64,000 nt of DNA from positions 16,918,017 through 16,982,016 of the forward strand of contig JAPXFY010000015.1 of NCBI GenBank assembly GCA_030674185.1, given 5' to 3'. The translations under genes and the position numbers were made by a program. The stretch comes from Monoplex corrugatus. Lineage: Eukaryota; Mollusca; Gastropoda; Littorinimorpha; Ranellidae. Positions 1-61,848 of the stretch are shown here, piece by piece (the first letter of the stretch is position 1; each line of letters starts with the position of its first letter). The notes below the pieces were generated by a model. That model searched no databases. It was not told the origin of the DNA and worked only from the letters and a program-made list of their open reading frames with translations.

Positions 1-19
1 CCTCAACTAACCTAGATGA

Positions 20-640
20 CCCATGCAGACATTTTCATTATATTGCACGGTACTTCAGCCTTCTAGGAATTACATCACCTTCAGTTCATGGCAGAAAAGA
101 TCTACTCTGTGGGTGCAGGGTAGGGCTTTGTGTGGCCTTTACTTGCTTGATGGATATCTTGGGACATATTGGGCATTTAATAGATGTGGCTCGCCACGTA
201 CAACTCTGCCCTATCCTGATGTACATTTTAGATGTGGTTTGCCAGGTACCACTGCCCTATAGCTGTCAGTGTCACCTGGTTCAGTGCAGGCCGCTGCACG
301 TTTTGACACCACTGTCTCCCTCCATGCTGCTCTGTCTTGACTTTTGTGGACTATTTCTTGAATATTTAGACCACTGATGTTGGTTATTTTCTTGATGTAT
401 GAGATTTGAGGTCTTCCTTTCTTTTTGCCACTGTTTTTCCTTGAAAAATGGTCGCCATCCTGATAAAAACCATCACAAGTTGGTCCTTGACCACTTATTT
501 CTGTCCAGGCAAGCTTGGCTTATTATGCAGTTAACCTTCATAACTGAAAGCCATCTTCCACCTGTGTCCTACTGGGTTAGGTATGGTCACTGCAGTACCA
601 TGTTGGAAGTAGTCTCTCCCGTTCTCAGGAAGGTATTCTG
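20..640. mobile_element. diverged solo copy of the LINE 5'-end repeat
   Basis: Blocks here match the 5' end of the minus-strand LINE at 61430-61848 and the copies at 10.03 and 30.05 kb. Examples are CACAAGTTGGTCC, the following CAGGCAAGCTTGGCTTAT block, and a terminal GTACCATGTTGG block. It is strongly diverged, with no coding capacity. It fills the intron before exon 1. Confidence 0.5.
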
Positions 641-837
641 TACATTTACGTTTAAATCTTTTATACCTCATTGTCAGTCTTTTGCTTGCCCTAGTTGGTA
701 AAAAGTGTTTCATGTCATACTTAGCATAATTTTGCTTATCAGAGACACGTGCTTTCATGGATAAATTTTTTACATATCATGGTTGATTTTTTGCCACAGC
801 GTAGCTAAGTCTTATGCATATTATCTGCCTTTCACAG

Positions 838-50478
<49,641 letters not shown>

Positions 50479-51690
50479 TGCTTTCCCTCTTAAATTACTT
50501 TTGACTGTGAGCTCCCTGACCATCTGCCTTCACCTTGTTCCTCCCCTTTTGATTGTCTTGTCACAGTCAGGTTCTTGTCATAGTAGTCTTTGACTCAAAC
50601 AGTGAGGATGGTTTTTAAACTTTCATTAAGTTAACATCATCATTGGTAGGTGAAGCCACAATTTTTCCTCTCGAAATGGGCTGGAAAGTTGTTGCGGCAC
50701 CAACCAATGCCAGTCTCAAAAATTCCTCATTGTTTTAAATTGTCAGTCATGGAGCAATCAGCATGTGAAGACTGACCTGTTTCTTCTTTATACAAAGTGC
50801 TGGGATACATATCACTTGTGTCTCATCTCACACAAGAAATGTGTACCGTCACGGGCATATGAATCTAACCACACACTGTGATACTTTAGTGAGGAAACTC
50901 AGACACTTATGTGTCCACTGTACTGGCCAGTTCATGTCAAATACAGGCCTGAATAACCTGTATCGTTTACAGACCCTAGTTTTTTATTTCAGAATGATTT
51001 TTCAGAATGTTTTGTTATTCACATTGTTGAAGTTTTTTCTTACCTCTCATTCGGCTTGAACTTTTGACAGTTACTAAGTTGGGGCTTTACAGTACTGGCT
51101 GAAAAACATGAATGAAAAAAAATCTCGTTTTTAAAAGGAGTAACTGTAAAATTGAAAGCTATCAGTGTGGATGCATGCTTTGGTGGGTGGTTGTATGTGC
51201 ACGGATTTTGTTTACTTTTTGGAAGTCGATACGTGTACATACAGGGTGACTGACATGCATAATGGACTGTTGAAGGTTTGCTTTTGTTTTGTTAACAAAC
51301 TCAGACACTTGCTTTTATTAAGCTTTAACTTTGTAATTTTTGATTAATTGCTAAAATATGATTCTTATATTCTACCAGATCTTGATATCAAGTTAATTTC
51401 AGAGCAAAAAGAGCCAGCAGTATTGGTTCCAGGCTCCAAATACATTGAGATAGCCTACTGCCTCGGCTTGGGAAATTGTTATTACAACAAACAGAAGGCT
51501 CATAAAATGTTTATGTGACAACTGCCAAATGAGTACCACCCCCATCCAATCCACCCAGCTGTGAATGGGTACCTGACCCTGAGTGGACAAAGCAAATCAA
51601 TGAGGAAAAGAAGTGGTCATGACCATTAAAATATAAAGCTGGCCAACTCTCTCCCAGGCTGGTTACCATAAAGTTATATGATAAAATAAA
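50479..51690 (+). other. presumed 3' UTR of the KIF20B-like gene
   Basis: There is no further convincing exon joined in frame after the TGA. The first AATAAA I find is at about 51685-51690, so the mRNA may end near 51.7 kb, but this is uncertain because a SINE-like repeat lies just before it. Confidence 0.35.
51525..51660 (+). mobile_element. SINE-B-like repeat fragment
   Basis: It has CCACCCAGCTGTGAATGGG and TACCTGACCCTGAGTGG. Fragment only. Confidence 0.4.
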
Positions 51691-51913
51691 ACTTAAGTGG
51701 TGGAGGGCAAATAAAAGAGTTATGGTCGGCAAATTAGGAAATGAAGAGAAAAGGAAAGATTTCTTCTACAGCAAACTCACCTGTTTGTAACATACACATT
51801 GTTGCTTACGCTCTGTTTTAAATTAAAGATTACACGCAGAAGCATTAATTTGTCAGTATGCACACATAGTTTTGTCTTTCGTCAAACGATGCCTTATGCT
51901 GTCGCATTTCGCT

Positions 51914-52098
51914 TTAACTCTTTGACTTCTGCACCCTGCCCACCAGCATCCTGTATTGTCAACCATGTTAGCAAAACTAATCCTTTGACGCCCTCATCCT
52001 AAATACCAGCTTCCAGCAGGAAGCTGGTGGATTGGATGAGTGAGCCAAAGGGTAAGTTTTTGCAGTTGGAGGACAGGATGTGGGAATCAAAGGGTTAA
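51914..52098. mobile_element. TTAA-flanked palindromic MITE, copy 7
   Basis: TTAACTCTTTGACTTCTG at the left and GAATCAAAGGGTTAA at the right; core CCAGCTTCCAGCAGGAAG then CTGGTGG. Confidence 0.75.
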
Positions 52099-52462
52099 AG
52101 CAGCTTTTCAGAACACACAGTTTGATATGAAAGCTTACTTAATCCGTTTTGCACAGAATTTTCTTCATTGTCTTCTGGTCACTTTGGCATCTGTTTGCCC
52201 CAAACATTCATAAAAGCTTTTCCACAAGTTGAAACACTGTTTCTTCAACCTGTGTATGTACTTGATATGCTTAGACCCAGTTCCAGATGCTCAAACCAAC
52301 AGTATCAAGCATAATTGTAATGCGTGCATCCTCTATCCATTTGTATAGTTTTTGTTTTGTTTGTTGGTTTTTTCTTTCTCGCAGACCCTACAGTTGGGGA
52401 TGGAAGTACAGAGTGAATGGAACAATCATAGAAAGGTGGTTTTGTATTTATAAACTTGGTTC

Positions 52463-52606
52463 TTAACCTTTTGACCCCCATACCCTAACTACCAGCATTC
52501 TGCATTGTGAACCATGCTAGCACGGCAAAAACCCTTTATTCCCCCACCCTATCCACCAGCTTCCTGCAGGAAGTTTTTGCAGTTGGTAGATAGGGTGCAG
52601 GAGAGA
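52463..52606. mobile_element. TTAA-type palindromic MITE, copy 8 (right end damaged)
   Basis: TTAACCTTTTGACCCCC at the left and the core CCAGCTTCCTGCAGGAAG. The right arm stops at GGGTGCAGGAGAGAGG without a clear TTAA. Confidence 0.6.
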
Positions 52607-54038
52607 GGTTGGAATGGACGATATTTATCAAGTTTACTTAATGCAGGTACACAGTGATACTATTCATGACATACCTGTCATCTGTCTGCCATGAGTGAAA
52701 TTAAGGAGATGAGAGACATGTGTGTCTTTAAAAGCATTCATGTGGGATTTACTTGTGTTCTGGATTGTGATTGTTGCCCACACTAGAATTTCATGTAGTT
52801 TGTTAAACAGTACAAAGAAGGGAATTTCATGTAGTTTGTCCAATTGTTCAATAGTATAAACACGTTTTGCTTAGGGCTATGAATTTTTTAAACAATTGCC
52901 TACTGGCTTGTAGAAAGTGACTGCTTTTCTGTTTTGTTGAAATATATCATTACACATGGCTGTGGAAAATACTAGTTTTCAGTTTCGTAAAATAGATGAT
53001 TCCATATTTGCACACACTATTGTTTAGTATACTTGTTCAATTTTCTTGTTTGCATACTTGTATACTTTCTGTATACTTGTTCAGCTTTCCCATTCTGTCT
53101 CTTTCCAAGTTCCTGCTTCTCACTTTCATTGCAGATGGCTCCCCAAAATTACAAGGGCTCATTCTTGCTGTTCCAAAAACTTCTTTGAGGTTATTCAAAC
53201 CATGCAAATTTTTTCTCATCTTTATCCAAGAGTATTTCAAAACATGTGCTTGTGCAACAGTATCTGTAAAATCAAGAGGGAAATATTCAAAGATAAATCA
53301 GGCAGGTGTATTTCTTGGGAAAAAAATCTTCTAACACTTCATATTTCATCACTTAGCACAAGATCATGGAAGGTGGGGAGGGTGAATCGTTTTCAGATTT
53401 GTTCTGTTTTATGGGTGGGTGGTGCTGCTTATCCAGGGACCAACTGAGATGGGCATGTGTGTATGGAGAGGAAGTAGATTTAGCAAGTATTTCTTGGTGG
53501 TTTCTAATGGAATATTTTTAAGTCTCGAAATTTGCAGGACTATTTTTTTTTCGTCTTAACTGTCTTATGCATGCAGGTGATCGTTGGGGAAACAATTTAT
53601 CAACAAAGAATGTTTCAGTTGTTTATGATTGTGTTTTAATGAGATCTTTTACTATGGTTATTTCTTGTTTCTTTGTTTTTATTCATTTAGCTTTTAAATA
53701 ATAAATAATAAAAATCACTTCAATAAAAGTCTAACTGAGAAAACCCATAATGATAGTTCCTCAATATGTGACATTTTATCCTCTTTTCTTGGCTGTTTTG
53801 AACTGATTTTAGCAGACACGCAATACTCGGTATAGAATAATATTTCAGCGCTGGAATGTTTCCACTTTTCATGATCTTGAAGTGTGTACAGTTTATTTTC
53901 GTTTTGTTTTGTGTGTGTATTTTGTTTGATCCCCCAGTCTGTTTTATCGGTGCATGAATCAAACATATACATGACTGGAAGCGACGCCAGTGTCTCAGCG
54001 ACTTTGTGGATTGGAAAACCGACTGCTTTGGTTGTGAA

Positions 54039-54167
54039 CAATGATATTCCTGTGTACGTGTTGAACATAGTGCATTTGTCATATACTGTTATTTCAGTCT
54101 GGAACAATGATATGTGTGTGTACATGTTGAACATAGTGCATCTGTCATATACCAATATTTCAGTCTG
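54039..54167 (+). repeat. tandem duplication of about 65 bp
   Basis: Two copies of GAACAATGATAT...TGTTGAACATAGTGCAT...TATTTCAGTCTG (only the key blocks shown). Confidence 0.85.
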
Positions 54168-54243
54168 AAAATCTTCCCCAGACTCTCCACCTCCCTTTTG
54201 GTGGGGTCTTAGTGTCTGTGTGTGTGTGTGTTAGTATGTATGA

Positions 54244-54277
<34 letters not shown>

Positions 54278-54734
54278 CATTCCCTGTCATACTGTGTCGT
54301 GACTTTAGCCCTCAACCTTATGTGTTGTTTATTTATCTATTTTTTGTTTTTGTTTTGGGTTTTGTCATTTTTCCTCTGTCAATTTCTTACTTTGTTTGTA
54401 GACATGTCATTTCGTTTTTTTGTTGTTGGCTTTTCTTCCTCTAAATATACTTATGATAATGTAAGCTTGCTTTTATTTATAAGCAGTTCGCTTTGTGGCT
54501 CAGGATACACTCTAGTTCTTCACAGACGCAGTACAAGAGATAAGTACAGTAATAAGGAAGGCAGTATAACAAATCACTTGTGCACAGGCAGAGTAACAGA
54601 TCGCTTGTGCACATGCTTGTTGACCGGCTAGATGTATGTGTACACTTGTACGCTTTTACAGACCCACCTTTTTTTTTTACAAAAACCTTCAGACATAAGT
54701 ACACTCTCACTTATTTGCTCATCACAGATTCTCA

Positions 54735-54906
54735 CTCATGCATTCACACAGACACAACACACACCACCATCACTCACTCACTCACTCACTCACTACTCAC
54801 TCACTACACGCAGCACGCACACACACACGTATGCACGCATGCATTCTTACACTCACACATACGCAAACCACATTCACACTCACACAGGCATGCACGCACG
54901 CACGCA

Positions 54907-54955
<49 letters not shown>

Positions 54956-55035
54956 ACCACACACACACACACACACACACACCACACATGCATGTGTGCG
55001 CGCGCACAGCACACACACACACACACACACACAAC
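54735..55035 (+). repeat. CA-rich low-complexity tract
   Basis: ACTC units, then long CA tracts with CCAC and CATG interruptions. Confidence 0.95.
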
Positions 55036-55414
55036 TCTCTCACATTTAAAACATCACAATATACGGTAGATATTTGAGTGTTTATCTCATGGCATTATGT
55101 GTCATGTCACATATACAGACCATGAACCGAGGTAAAGATGTTTAGCACTAAAATTCATATAATTAGTTTTATATACTGTTACTACAAACAACAAACGTTT
55201 TAATGTGTTTTATTACGACATTTGGTCACCAAAGTTTTGAATAAAAAAATGAATTGTATACATGTGGTTGTGTTGTGTTATGAGATAGTAAAAGCCAAAT
55301 GTGCACATTGGTGCAAATACATTTTGTTCACAGATACGAACGGACACTCATTAAGTTTTGCAACCTGGACAGATATTATCACAACTTTGTAGTTTATCTC
55401 ACGGAAGAGGGGAT

Positions 55415-55675
55415 GGGTGCCACCCTTGTGGTGCTGGCCCCAGGACAAGTTAAGGTCTCTTCCACCTCACCCCCCCTACGACCCCAGGATTATGAAACTA
55501 TCAAGGTAGGATCTCAGGACTTGGCCAGCTGATGGATTTATGTGCAGGCTTAAGGCTTGTGCCGTGATCATTCTAGATCTTCTCCATCACTTGGCACCTG
55601 TGACGTTAGTGCATATGAAATTCACACTGAGTGCGGAGACATCATCTTGAGAAATTGAAACTGAAACTGTAGTTT
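55415..55675 (+). mobile_element. SINE-like repeats
   Basis: The first part (to about 55505) matches SINE-B (TGGTGCTGGCCCCAGGACAA, CACCCCCCCTACGACCC). The second (55588-55672) matches the body end of the SINE at 15.0 kb (GAGAAATTGAAACTGAAACTG). They may be one composite SINE. Confidence 0.5.
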
Positions 55676-56049
55676 ATCTCATATTGTAGACCAGTTTTTT
55701 CATACGTATGACAAAAAAATTCTGGTCCAAGAGACAAAATGTCCGTCAAGGGTAAGGGTCTCCTTTGAGCGGTGTTGACCTTTCACAAAGGGATGGTCGA
55801 ACCATGATCTATTATAACCACTGCCAGGGCAAACCTTTTCAAAAGTGCCTTGAAATTAAAAACACTGTTTTGGAGATCTGTCTCCTTCAAAGGGCACCAT
55901 TTTCAGTCGGTTCACACAGTTCGGGTCCAATCAAACAGCCTTGAAAGACGATGACTGTTGTGGTAGACTGGCAACGATCGTTAGTCCAGAAAACATCTGT
56001 AGGGTTCAATCCCTAGTGAAGGAATTGTTTTTATTGATTTGGTTCAGTT

Positions 56050-56262
56050 TTTACGTCTACACCCACCTCAGGTGATAAGGCCAACGGGGATAACCATCCC
56101 AGGGAAGGGGGGCTTATCTAATCCTATACTGACACCACCAGAACAACAATGATGTTAAGATGGGACAGTGAGATGGCCAGTTTTAATGTAGCACACCCCG
56201 GGATTCGAACCCACAACCATTAGCATGTGAATCCAACGCTCAAACCAACTGAGCTACTGGGG
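56050..56262 (-). mobile_element. tRNA-headed SINE (minus strand)
   Basis: Read on the minus strand it begins with a good tRNA-like head: CCAGTAGCTCAGTTGGTTTG (A box), an anticodon-like TTCACAT loop and GTGGGTTCGAATCCCGG (B box). An unrelated body follows. The acceptor stem is imperfect, so it is a SINE head rather than a tRNA gene. Confidence 0.55.
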
Positions 56263-56281
56263 CCCGCCCAAATGAAGGAAG

Positions 56282-57060
56282 ACTCAAGAAACAGCCACAT
56301 TGAAATACAGGATATCATGAAGGTCTCATCGGGTGGTGTCGATCGCATTCTTCATGACTGCCTTGACGTGAAAAAACATTGCGCCTGTAGGGTGCCCCAT
56401 ATCCTGAGTGAAGAATAAAAGCAGGGTAGAGTGGAGTGATGCACCCAAGTGCTAAGAAAAATTGACAGAGGGAGGTCTTTTTCTTCTGGACTTTGAAATT
56501 GGAGATGAAACGTGGGTATGCTGGTAGGACCCTGAGACAGAGCAGCAGTCGGCAGTATGGGTCTTCCCAGGTGAGTAAACCACAAGTCTTTCCAAACAAA
56601 TGGTGGCGTGTTTCTTTGCAAAATCCGACTATGTAGCCACCATACTGCTTGAGGACAGAAAGATGGTTACGGCTGATCGCTACATCAACTCGTTTGTGCA
56701 AAGTCTTTCAGGCATACTGTAAACAACATCCCCAGACAGGTGGTCTGTGATCTATTGCTCCATGATGACAATGCAAACACACACAGCAGCCACAGCTCTG
56801 CATTTTCTTGCCAGACATGATATTCAGCTGTTCATCCACCCGCTACATTTGTATGACTTGGCTTCCTGTGAATGACTGCCTTTTTGTTCCTTTTTGTCAA
56901 GCTCAAATTGAAGAGAAACAGTTTAAAAGCGCCAAAGATGCTCGGCCATTCTTCAAAGGCTTCATTTTGGACACACACTAGCTAGAGTGGCCAATGCCGC
57001 GGTCAGTTTGTTTTGAGAGGATAGCAAAGCGTGTGCAGTTTTGTATACATCACAAAACTG
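56282..57060 (+). pseudogene. decayed mariner-like transposase
   Basis: Recognisable fragments appear in order across frames: IEIQDIMKVSSGGVDRILHD (HTH region), VPHILSEE then a stop, GDETWV (first catalytic D), DPETEQQSAVW, LLHDDNANTHTA (second D), LYDLASCE (third position, E instead of the expected D), and LKRNS. There are multiple stops and frameshifts, so it is an old mariner copy of the DD34D type. No TIRs were identified. Confidence 0.8.
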
Positions 57061-57137
57061 GAGTAGTCAGATTAGCTGCAAATGTTCCTGGAAAGCCAGG
57101 CTGCAAAACTTAGTGAATGCCTCACATATATGTACAT

Positions 57138-57360
57138 CCTCTGGTAATGAATTGGGCGGAATGGTCAATGCCAGGGACGTCTCCTTACATTTTGTGCGTG
57201 AATGCATTGGTGTGTGTTACTTATTCTTTCCAGGTGTTTTTAATTTCAGTGTCAACAAGGTATTGTGTGTTTTTTTTTAAAATTAAGACGAGCAAGGTTG
57301 TAGCCCTGATATGGCTCTGGGCAGTCGGCTGGGCTTTGAACTTTTAGTGATAATAATAAA
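57138..57360 (+). mobile_element. Rep-A dispersed repeat, 3' part
   Basis: GGTCAATGCCAGGGACGTCT, GTGAATGCATTGG, and GGCAGTCGGCTGGGCTTTGA followed by ATAATAATAA. Confidence 0.6.
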
Positions 57361-57619
57361 CTTTGTTTCTGTGAATTTTTTAAGAGAGCAGAAAGAGTAA
57401 AACAATGTTGATTTGTTCATTGGTTTATCTTGCCTTACTGCTTGTTTATTTATTTATTTCAAAGGGATTTGACAAAAATTCTGGAATTCTGAAACAAGGC
57501 GCTCTAATGCTTTTGATCTTTACTTCTTCTGAAGTGGCAGCCACAATCCACTGAAGAAGGAAGAAACGCCACAAATGCTGCCTTGTGTGAAAGTCTGCTT
57601 CTTCTTCTTCTTGTTGCCA

Positions 57620-58852
57620 TCACACGCTGAGACCAGTCCGAGCGATGAATGTAGTGGTCGCCTGCAGTGACGCCACTGGGCCGTACAGCTTGTCCTCAAT
57701 GGGGGTCGGCTCCGGCCACACCTGCCTTCTCAGCCGCCGGAAGTTCCCGCAGTCTTGCAGGATGTGGTGCGTGTCCTGCTCTGCCTCTCCACAGGGACAC
57801 ATTGGGAATGGCACAACCTTCAGTTTCGAGTGGAGGTGTTTGTTCAGCCTGTTGTGCCCTGTCCGCAGCCTGAAGATGGTAACCTGCTCAGGTCTTGTGA
57901 GCAGGTGGAGGCTGTCTTTCTGTGCCGGGGTTCGGAACAGAGCTTTGGTGATGGTGTTAAGCTCTGCAAGGCTTACGGCGTTGTCGTCTTGTTCTTGCTC
58001 GGCACCGAGTTTTGCCAGATCGTCGGCTTTCTCGTTTCCCTCAATGCCGCAGTGGGAGGGGATCCACTGCAGCACGGTCCGAAGGCTCTTGATGTTGTTA
58101 AGGGCCTTCTTCAGTGAGGGTAGCCTGTCGCTATTGTATGCCTGCAGCACAGAGAGCGCGTCTGTAAGAAAGACGACCTGTGTGGTCCGGTCTGCTCTCG
58201 TAGCGATGGTGTGTGCTGCCTAGGTGAGCGCATCTACCTCTGCCTTGTAGTTGGTGCAATGAAGGCCGGTCGGTAGCGCCTCTTCTGCCCGTTCTCCACT
58301 GGGGTACTGGATGTGGACCCCAGCACCTCCACTCTTGACGGCATTGGTGGCCGAGCCGTCTGTGTACACCCTGATCCACGATTCTGCAGGGTATCTTTCC
58401 TCAAGCGTTGCCAATGTCAGTGTCTTCAGGACTTGGTCGCTGTGTTCGCCTTTGTTGCTGATATAGGGAATAATTGTTTGGACAGTTATGGTCTCTTCTC
58501 TGTCTTCCCAAGGCGTAGCGTCGAGGAAGAAGGAGAGGGGAAGGACCTGGCTAGGGAGGGTCTCTTGGTGCTTCCTATTCAGAGCTCTGGTCTCCACAGC
58601 AAAACTTGATCGTTGTAGTCTGCCTGATGATAACATTTGGAGCCTTTCTCTCATTGGATGATTCTCTGAGCATCTGAATTTGTTGGCCTGAAGCATTGCC
58701 TTCTGCTCTCTTCTCTTGGTAAGTGGTGGAATTCTGGATGTTTCTTCCATCTTCACTATGGGTGTTGTTTTCATGGCACCTGTGATGACTCGAAGTGCCT
58801 GGTTTTGGACTTTGTCCAGGGTCTGGGGTGCGTCTTGGCAGCTGTCATCCAA
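57620..58852 (-). pseudogene. LINE ORF, RNase H and C-terminal region
   Basis: RNase H has VYTDGSA (first D), NYKAEVDAL (E), VVFLTDALS (D) and WIPSHCGIEGNEKADDLA (last D). An in-frame TAG at 58220-58222 separates the E motif from the third D. The C-terminus has CPCGEAEQDTHHILQDC, a Cys/His motif usual after RNase H in these elements, and stops at 57620-57622. Confidence 0.92.
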
Positions 58853-61230
58853 GAGCTAGACCCGTACTCAAGGTGTGGTCTTACGGTACCTTGGTACACT
58901 GACTTCAGGATCTTGTCAGTTGCGCCCCACGTTGTTCCTGCCAGTTTCCTTAGGATGTTGAGCTTCCTTCTGGCTTTTCCTTCTGCCTGGTTGATGTGTG
59001 GTTTCCAGGTCATTCTCTTGTCAAAGGTGACACCAAGGTACGTCTGTTGGTCTTCGTACTTCAGTGTGGCGTTTCCCAGGGTGAGTTTTCCAGGCTTGGC
59101 TTTTGATGACAGCGTGAAAAGAGTGGCAGTAGATTTCTCCCTGTTGACTGTCACGCACCAGCTTTCGGCCCATGCTGCAACATTCTCCAGGGCGATCTGC
59201 ATCCTGTATGTTGCTGTTGTTGCATACTCCTCGCTGCACCAGAGTACCAGGTCGTCTGCGTATAGCGCTGCGTTGACGCCTCTTGGTAGTTCTGCTACAA
59301 TGTCGTTGATGAAGAGTATGAACAAACTGGGTGAGAGGGCGCCTCCCTGGGGAACTCCCTGCCTTAGCAGCACCTTCTGGCCACAGTGACCGTCTACCGA
59401 CACTCTCGCTCTTCGATTGTGCAGGTAAGATTTGGTCCACTGGAACATGTTGCCTTCGATGCCGCAGCGTAGGAGCTTGACTAGGAGACCATCTTTCCAG
59501 ACCTTGTCGAACGCCTTCTGAAGATCAATAAAGACCGTCAGGACAGCTTTCTGGGCCTGAAAAGCATCCTCTATGACCTGGGAGAGGTGGGTCGTTTGGT
59601 CTTCTGTACTTTTATACTGTCTGAAGCCAGCTTGCTGTGGGGCGATGATGCTCTCTGTCTCCAGGTAGAGTTGTAGGCGCTGGTTGATGATGCGCTCCAG
59701 GGTCTTACAGACACAACTTGTCAGGCTGATGGGACGGTAGCTTTGGGCTTTGCTTTTGTTTTTGCCACGTTTGAGGATGGGAATCATAGTGGCTTCTCTC
59801 CAGCACTGTGGTACCTGGCCTTGCTTCCAGCTGAGGTTGAAAATATCTAGAAGCTTCTTAACAGCGATGTTACCCAAATGTTGAAGCATTTCATTTGTGA
59901 TCTTGTCGGGTCCCGGAGACTTTCTCTTCTTCAACTTCCTGATGGCCATGTTTAATTCTGCCAATGTGATGTCAGTGTGCATGGCGTCTGGTACCTTCTT
60001 TTCTCCTGATCTTCTTTCCCTCTCTTCCTGTCTTATCTCTTTCTGCCGGTGCTGGGGTATGATGGTGTTACTTTCTGCTGCATATGCTCTTGCAAAGTTG
60101 TTAGCTGCAGCCCTTCCTGTTAGTATGTTTCCTCCATCTTCCAGGGTGATCTTCTGGCCTTTGGTACTTTCGTCGTTCAAGGCCTTTGTCAGCTTCCAAA
60201 GCTTAGTTGTGTCTTTCTCCATGTTGAGGCTTGCTGTTTTCTCTCTCCAACTTCTTCTTTTGCTCTCCAGTTTGGTACGTAAGAACTTTGCCTTTTTCTC
60301 TTGAAGCTTGATGTTGTTCTCCTGGCTGGGGTTGTTTTCAGCCTCTGTTCTTGCCTCCGTCAGAGCATCATGCGCCTTCTGCAGCTCACTCGTCCAGTAG
60401 GGGGTGTAGTCTTTTCTTGCGCCGTTGGGTATGCACTCCTTGGCTGCCTGGGAAATGCTGTTGGTAAAATCTTTGACGACATTGTTGATGTTCCTGTCTT
60501 TAACTTCTATATTCTTTGTCAGCTCGTTGGTGCGTACGCTGAACAATCCCCACTGCGCCTTCTTATAGTTCCATCGCGGATGTTGTGGTTGTCCTGGTGC
60601 TTTTGCACGCATGGTAAGGACAACCGGGCGATGGTCACTTCCTCCAAGCTGTTCTTCTACCCTTCTGCTGATCTTTCTGTGGATGTCATCAGTGCAGAAG
60701 GCCAGGTCTGGAGTTGTGGTGGTGCGCCAGCGGCGGGAGTAGAAGGTAGGCGTGTCCGTGGGGTCATTAGCAAGAATAAGGTGGTGTTCATCTTGCCAGG
60801 CTTCAACTTCTTCTCCTCTGTTGTCCATGTTGTTATATCCCCAGCTCTGGGACCGGCTGTTGAAGTCTCCAGCGATGAGGAAGCCGCTGTCTGGGACCTG
60901 GATTGTGTCAAGGGACAGCATCTTGTCATCGGGGCAGTAATAGTTGACGATGGTAAATGTGCTGTCTTGGATGACGACCTTGACTTCTATATATTCAGCT
61001 TCGCCCGTGAGTTTCTTGACTTCTGTGGCGTTGATGTTATTTCTAACCAGCGTCATCACTCCTCCCTTTGATCTCCCTTTCCGTCCATTCAGGAACACCT
61101 GGAGCCTCTGATCTTGAACGGCTTTCCCTCTTGCAGATGTGTTTCCTGAATGCAGCAGATGTTGATGCTGTTCTTGTGAAGGAAGTGCTGGAGTTCTTCC
61201 TTCTTGTTGGTGACCCCTTCTGCATTCCAT
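58771..61230 (-). pseudogene. LINE ORF, endonuclease C-part and reverse transcriptase
   Basis: It continues the endonuclease with GGVMTLVRNNI, AGDFNSRSQSWG, TPDLAFCTDD and GGSDHRPVV. The RT follows: KRKSPGPDKITNEML, AQSYRPISLTS, TVFIDLQKAFDKVW, RQGVPQGGALSPSLF and YADD (59251-59262), then the thumb region TYLGVTFDKRM. The true reading of this fragment begins near 61110. The frame changes again near 58826-58840, next to a CCCC run. Confidence 0.93.
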
Positions 61231-61514
61231 TGCATGATGTTGATGTCAGGGGTCTCCTTGACCTTGCTTGGTCTTCGGTCAGTCGCTCTCCTTGCTTGTC
61301 CCCTGGCTCCACAGGACAAGACGAAGGGACCTCCAGTAGCTGAGGGTGGGCTCCTTTGAGGCCTGGAGCCCGGCGTTGCACCTGCCTGGGGGGTCCTCAC
61401 AGGGCGAACACCATATCGATAAGATTGGTCCCGACGTGTCATCATGGCATGGTTTGCGTGGTACCGTGATCCGTTAAAGTGCGCTGTCTCGCTCAGTACC
61501 GCCGGCTTCAGCAC
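61089..61514 (-). pseudogene. LINE ORF, N-terminal part with start of EEP endonuclease
   Basis: Starts MLKPAVLSETAHFNG. About 90 residues of basic linker lead to the apurinic-type endonuclease (exonuclease-endonuclease-phosphatase fold) with INIMQWNAEG and CCIQETH, the N and E catalytic positions. The frame then shifts (loss of one base or gain of two) near 61100-61112 into the next fragment. Confidence 0.85.
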
Positions 61515-61848
61515 TTGAGGTTTCTGTCAGGGTTACCCCACCCTTAGCTCCTGGTCAAAAGACCAAACCTGGGAGCACAGGTAGCAGAGGTTTTGACGCG
61601 CCTCTTCCTCGCGTGATGCACCCGTATGAGCACCTAGGGCATTTGTTAGCCTACAGTGCCACCTGTAGACCACCCCGCTCTGATAGGTACACCGCCAGTT
61701 GGTCCGGGACAGCTTATTCGTCCGAGCAAGCTCGACTTAGATCACTGCTAACCCTTATATCTAAGGGATATCCCCCTATCCGCCACCTGGGGACCCGCCG
61801 GGATGGGGATGGTCGCCCCGCTGCCTCATTGGAGGTAGCCTGACCCCG
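61430..61848 (-). promoter_or_regulatory. LINE 5' region shared with solo copies
   Basis: This is the transposon 5' end, which in non-LTR elements normally holds an internal promoter. The same sequence recurs without the rest of the element at about 20-640, 10031-10400 and 30050-30525. No promoter motif was identified. Confidence 0.5.

Larger units (their letters stand above)
52607..55414. other. non-coding region downstream of gene
   Basis: AT-rich with a tandem duplication at 54.04 kb and a CA-rich tract. AATAAA occurs several times near 53.70 kb. No exon or gene was recognised. Confidence 0.5.
57598..61848 (-). mobile_element. non-LTR retrotransposon (I/Nimb-like), 4,251 bp, full length
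   Basis: It is flanked by the 13-bp direct repeat GTGTGAAAGTCTG at 57585-57597 and 61849-61861, a target-site duplication. On the minus strand it has a 5' region of about 330 bases, then endonuclease, reverse transcriptase, RNase H and a C-terminal Cys/His motif, and ends in an (AAG)n tail (57598-57613). An RNase H domain after RT is characteristic of the I superfamily (I, Nimb, ingi). There is no separate ORF1. The coding region has two frameshifts and one nonsense codon, so this copy is not intact. Confidence 0.92.

Noticed and set aside
52384..52450. Possible extra exon (TTTCTTTCTCGCAG then ACCCTACAGTTGGGG, reading to TAA)
   Set aside because: Good acceptor and phase 0, but it lies 1.9 kb after a convincing terminal exon and encodes only about 22 unremarkable residues; not supportable without RNA.
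56190..56262. Functional tRNA gene on the minus strand
   Set aside because: A and B boxes are good, but the acceptor stem is imperfect and a SINE-like body follows.
57645..58223. Plus-strand open frames across the retrotransposon (also 58805-59389, 60301-61071)
   Set aside because: Shadow frames of the minus-strand EN-RT-RNase H coding region, with no recognisable domain.
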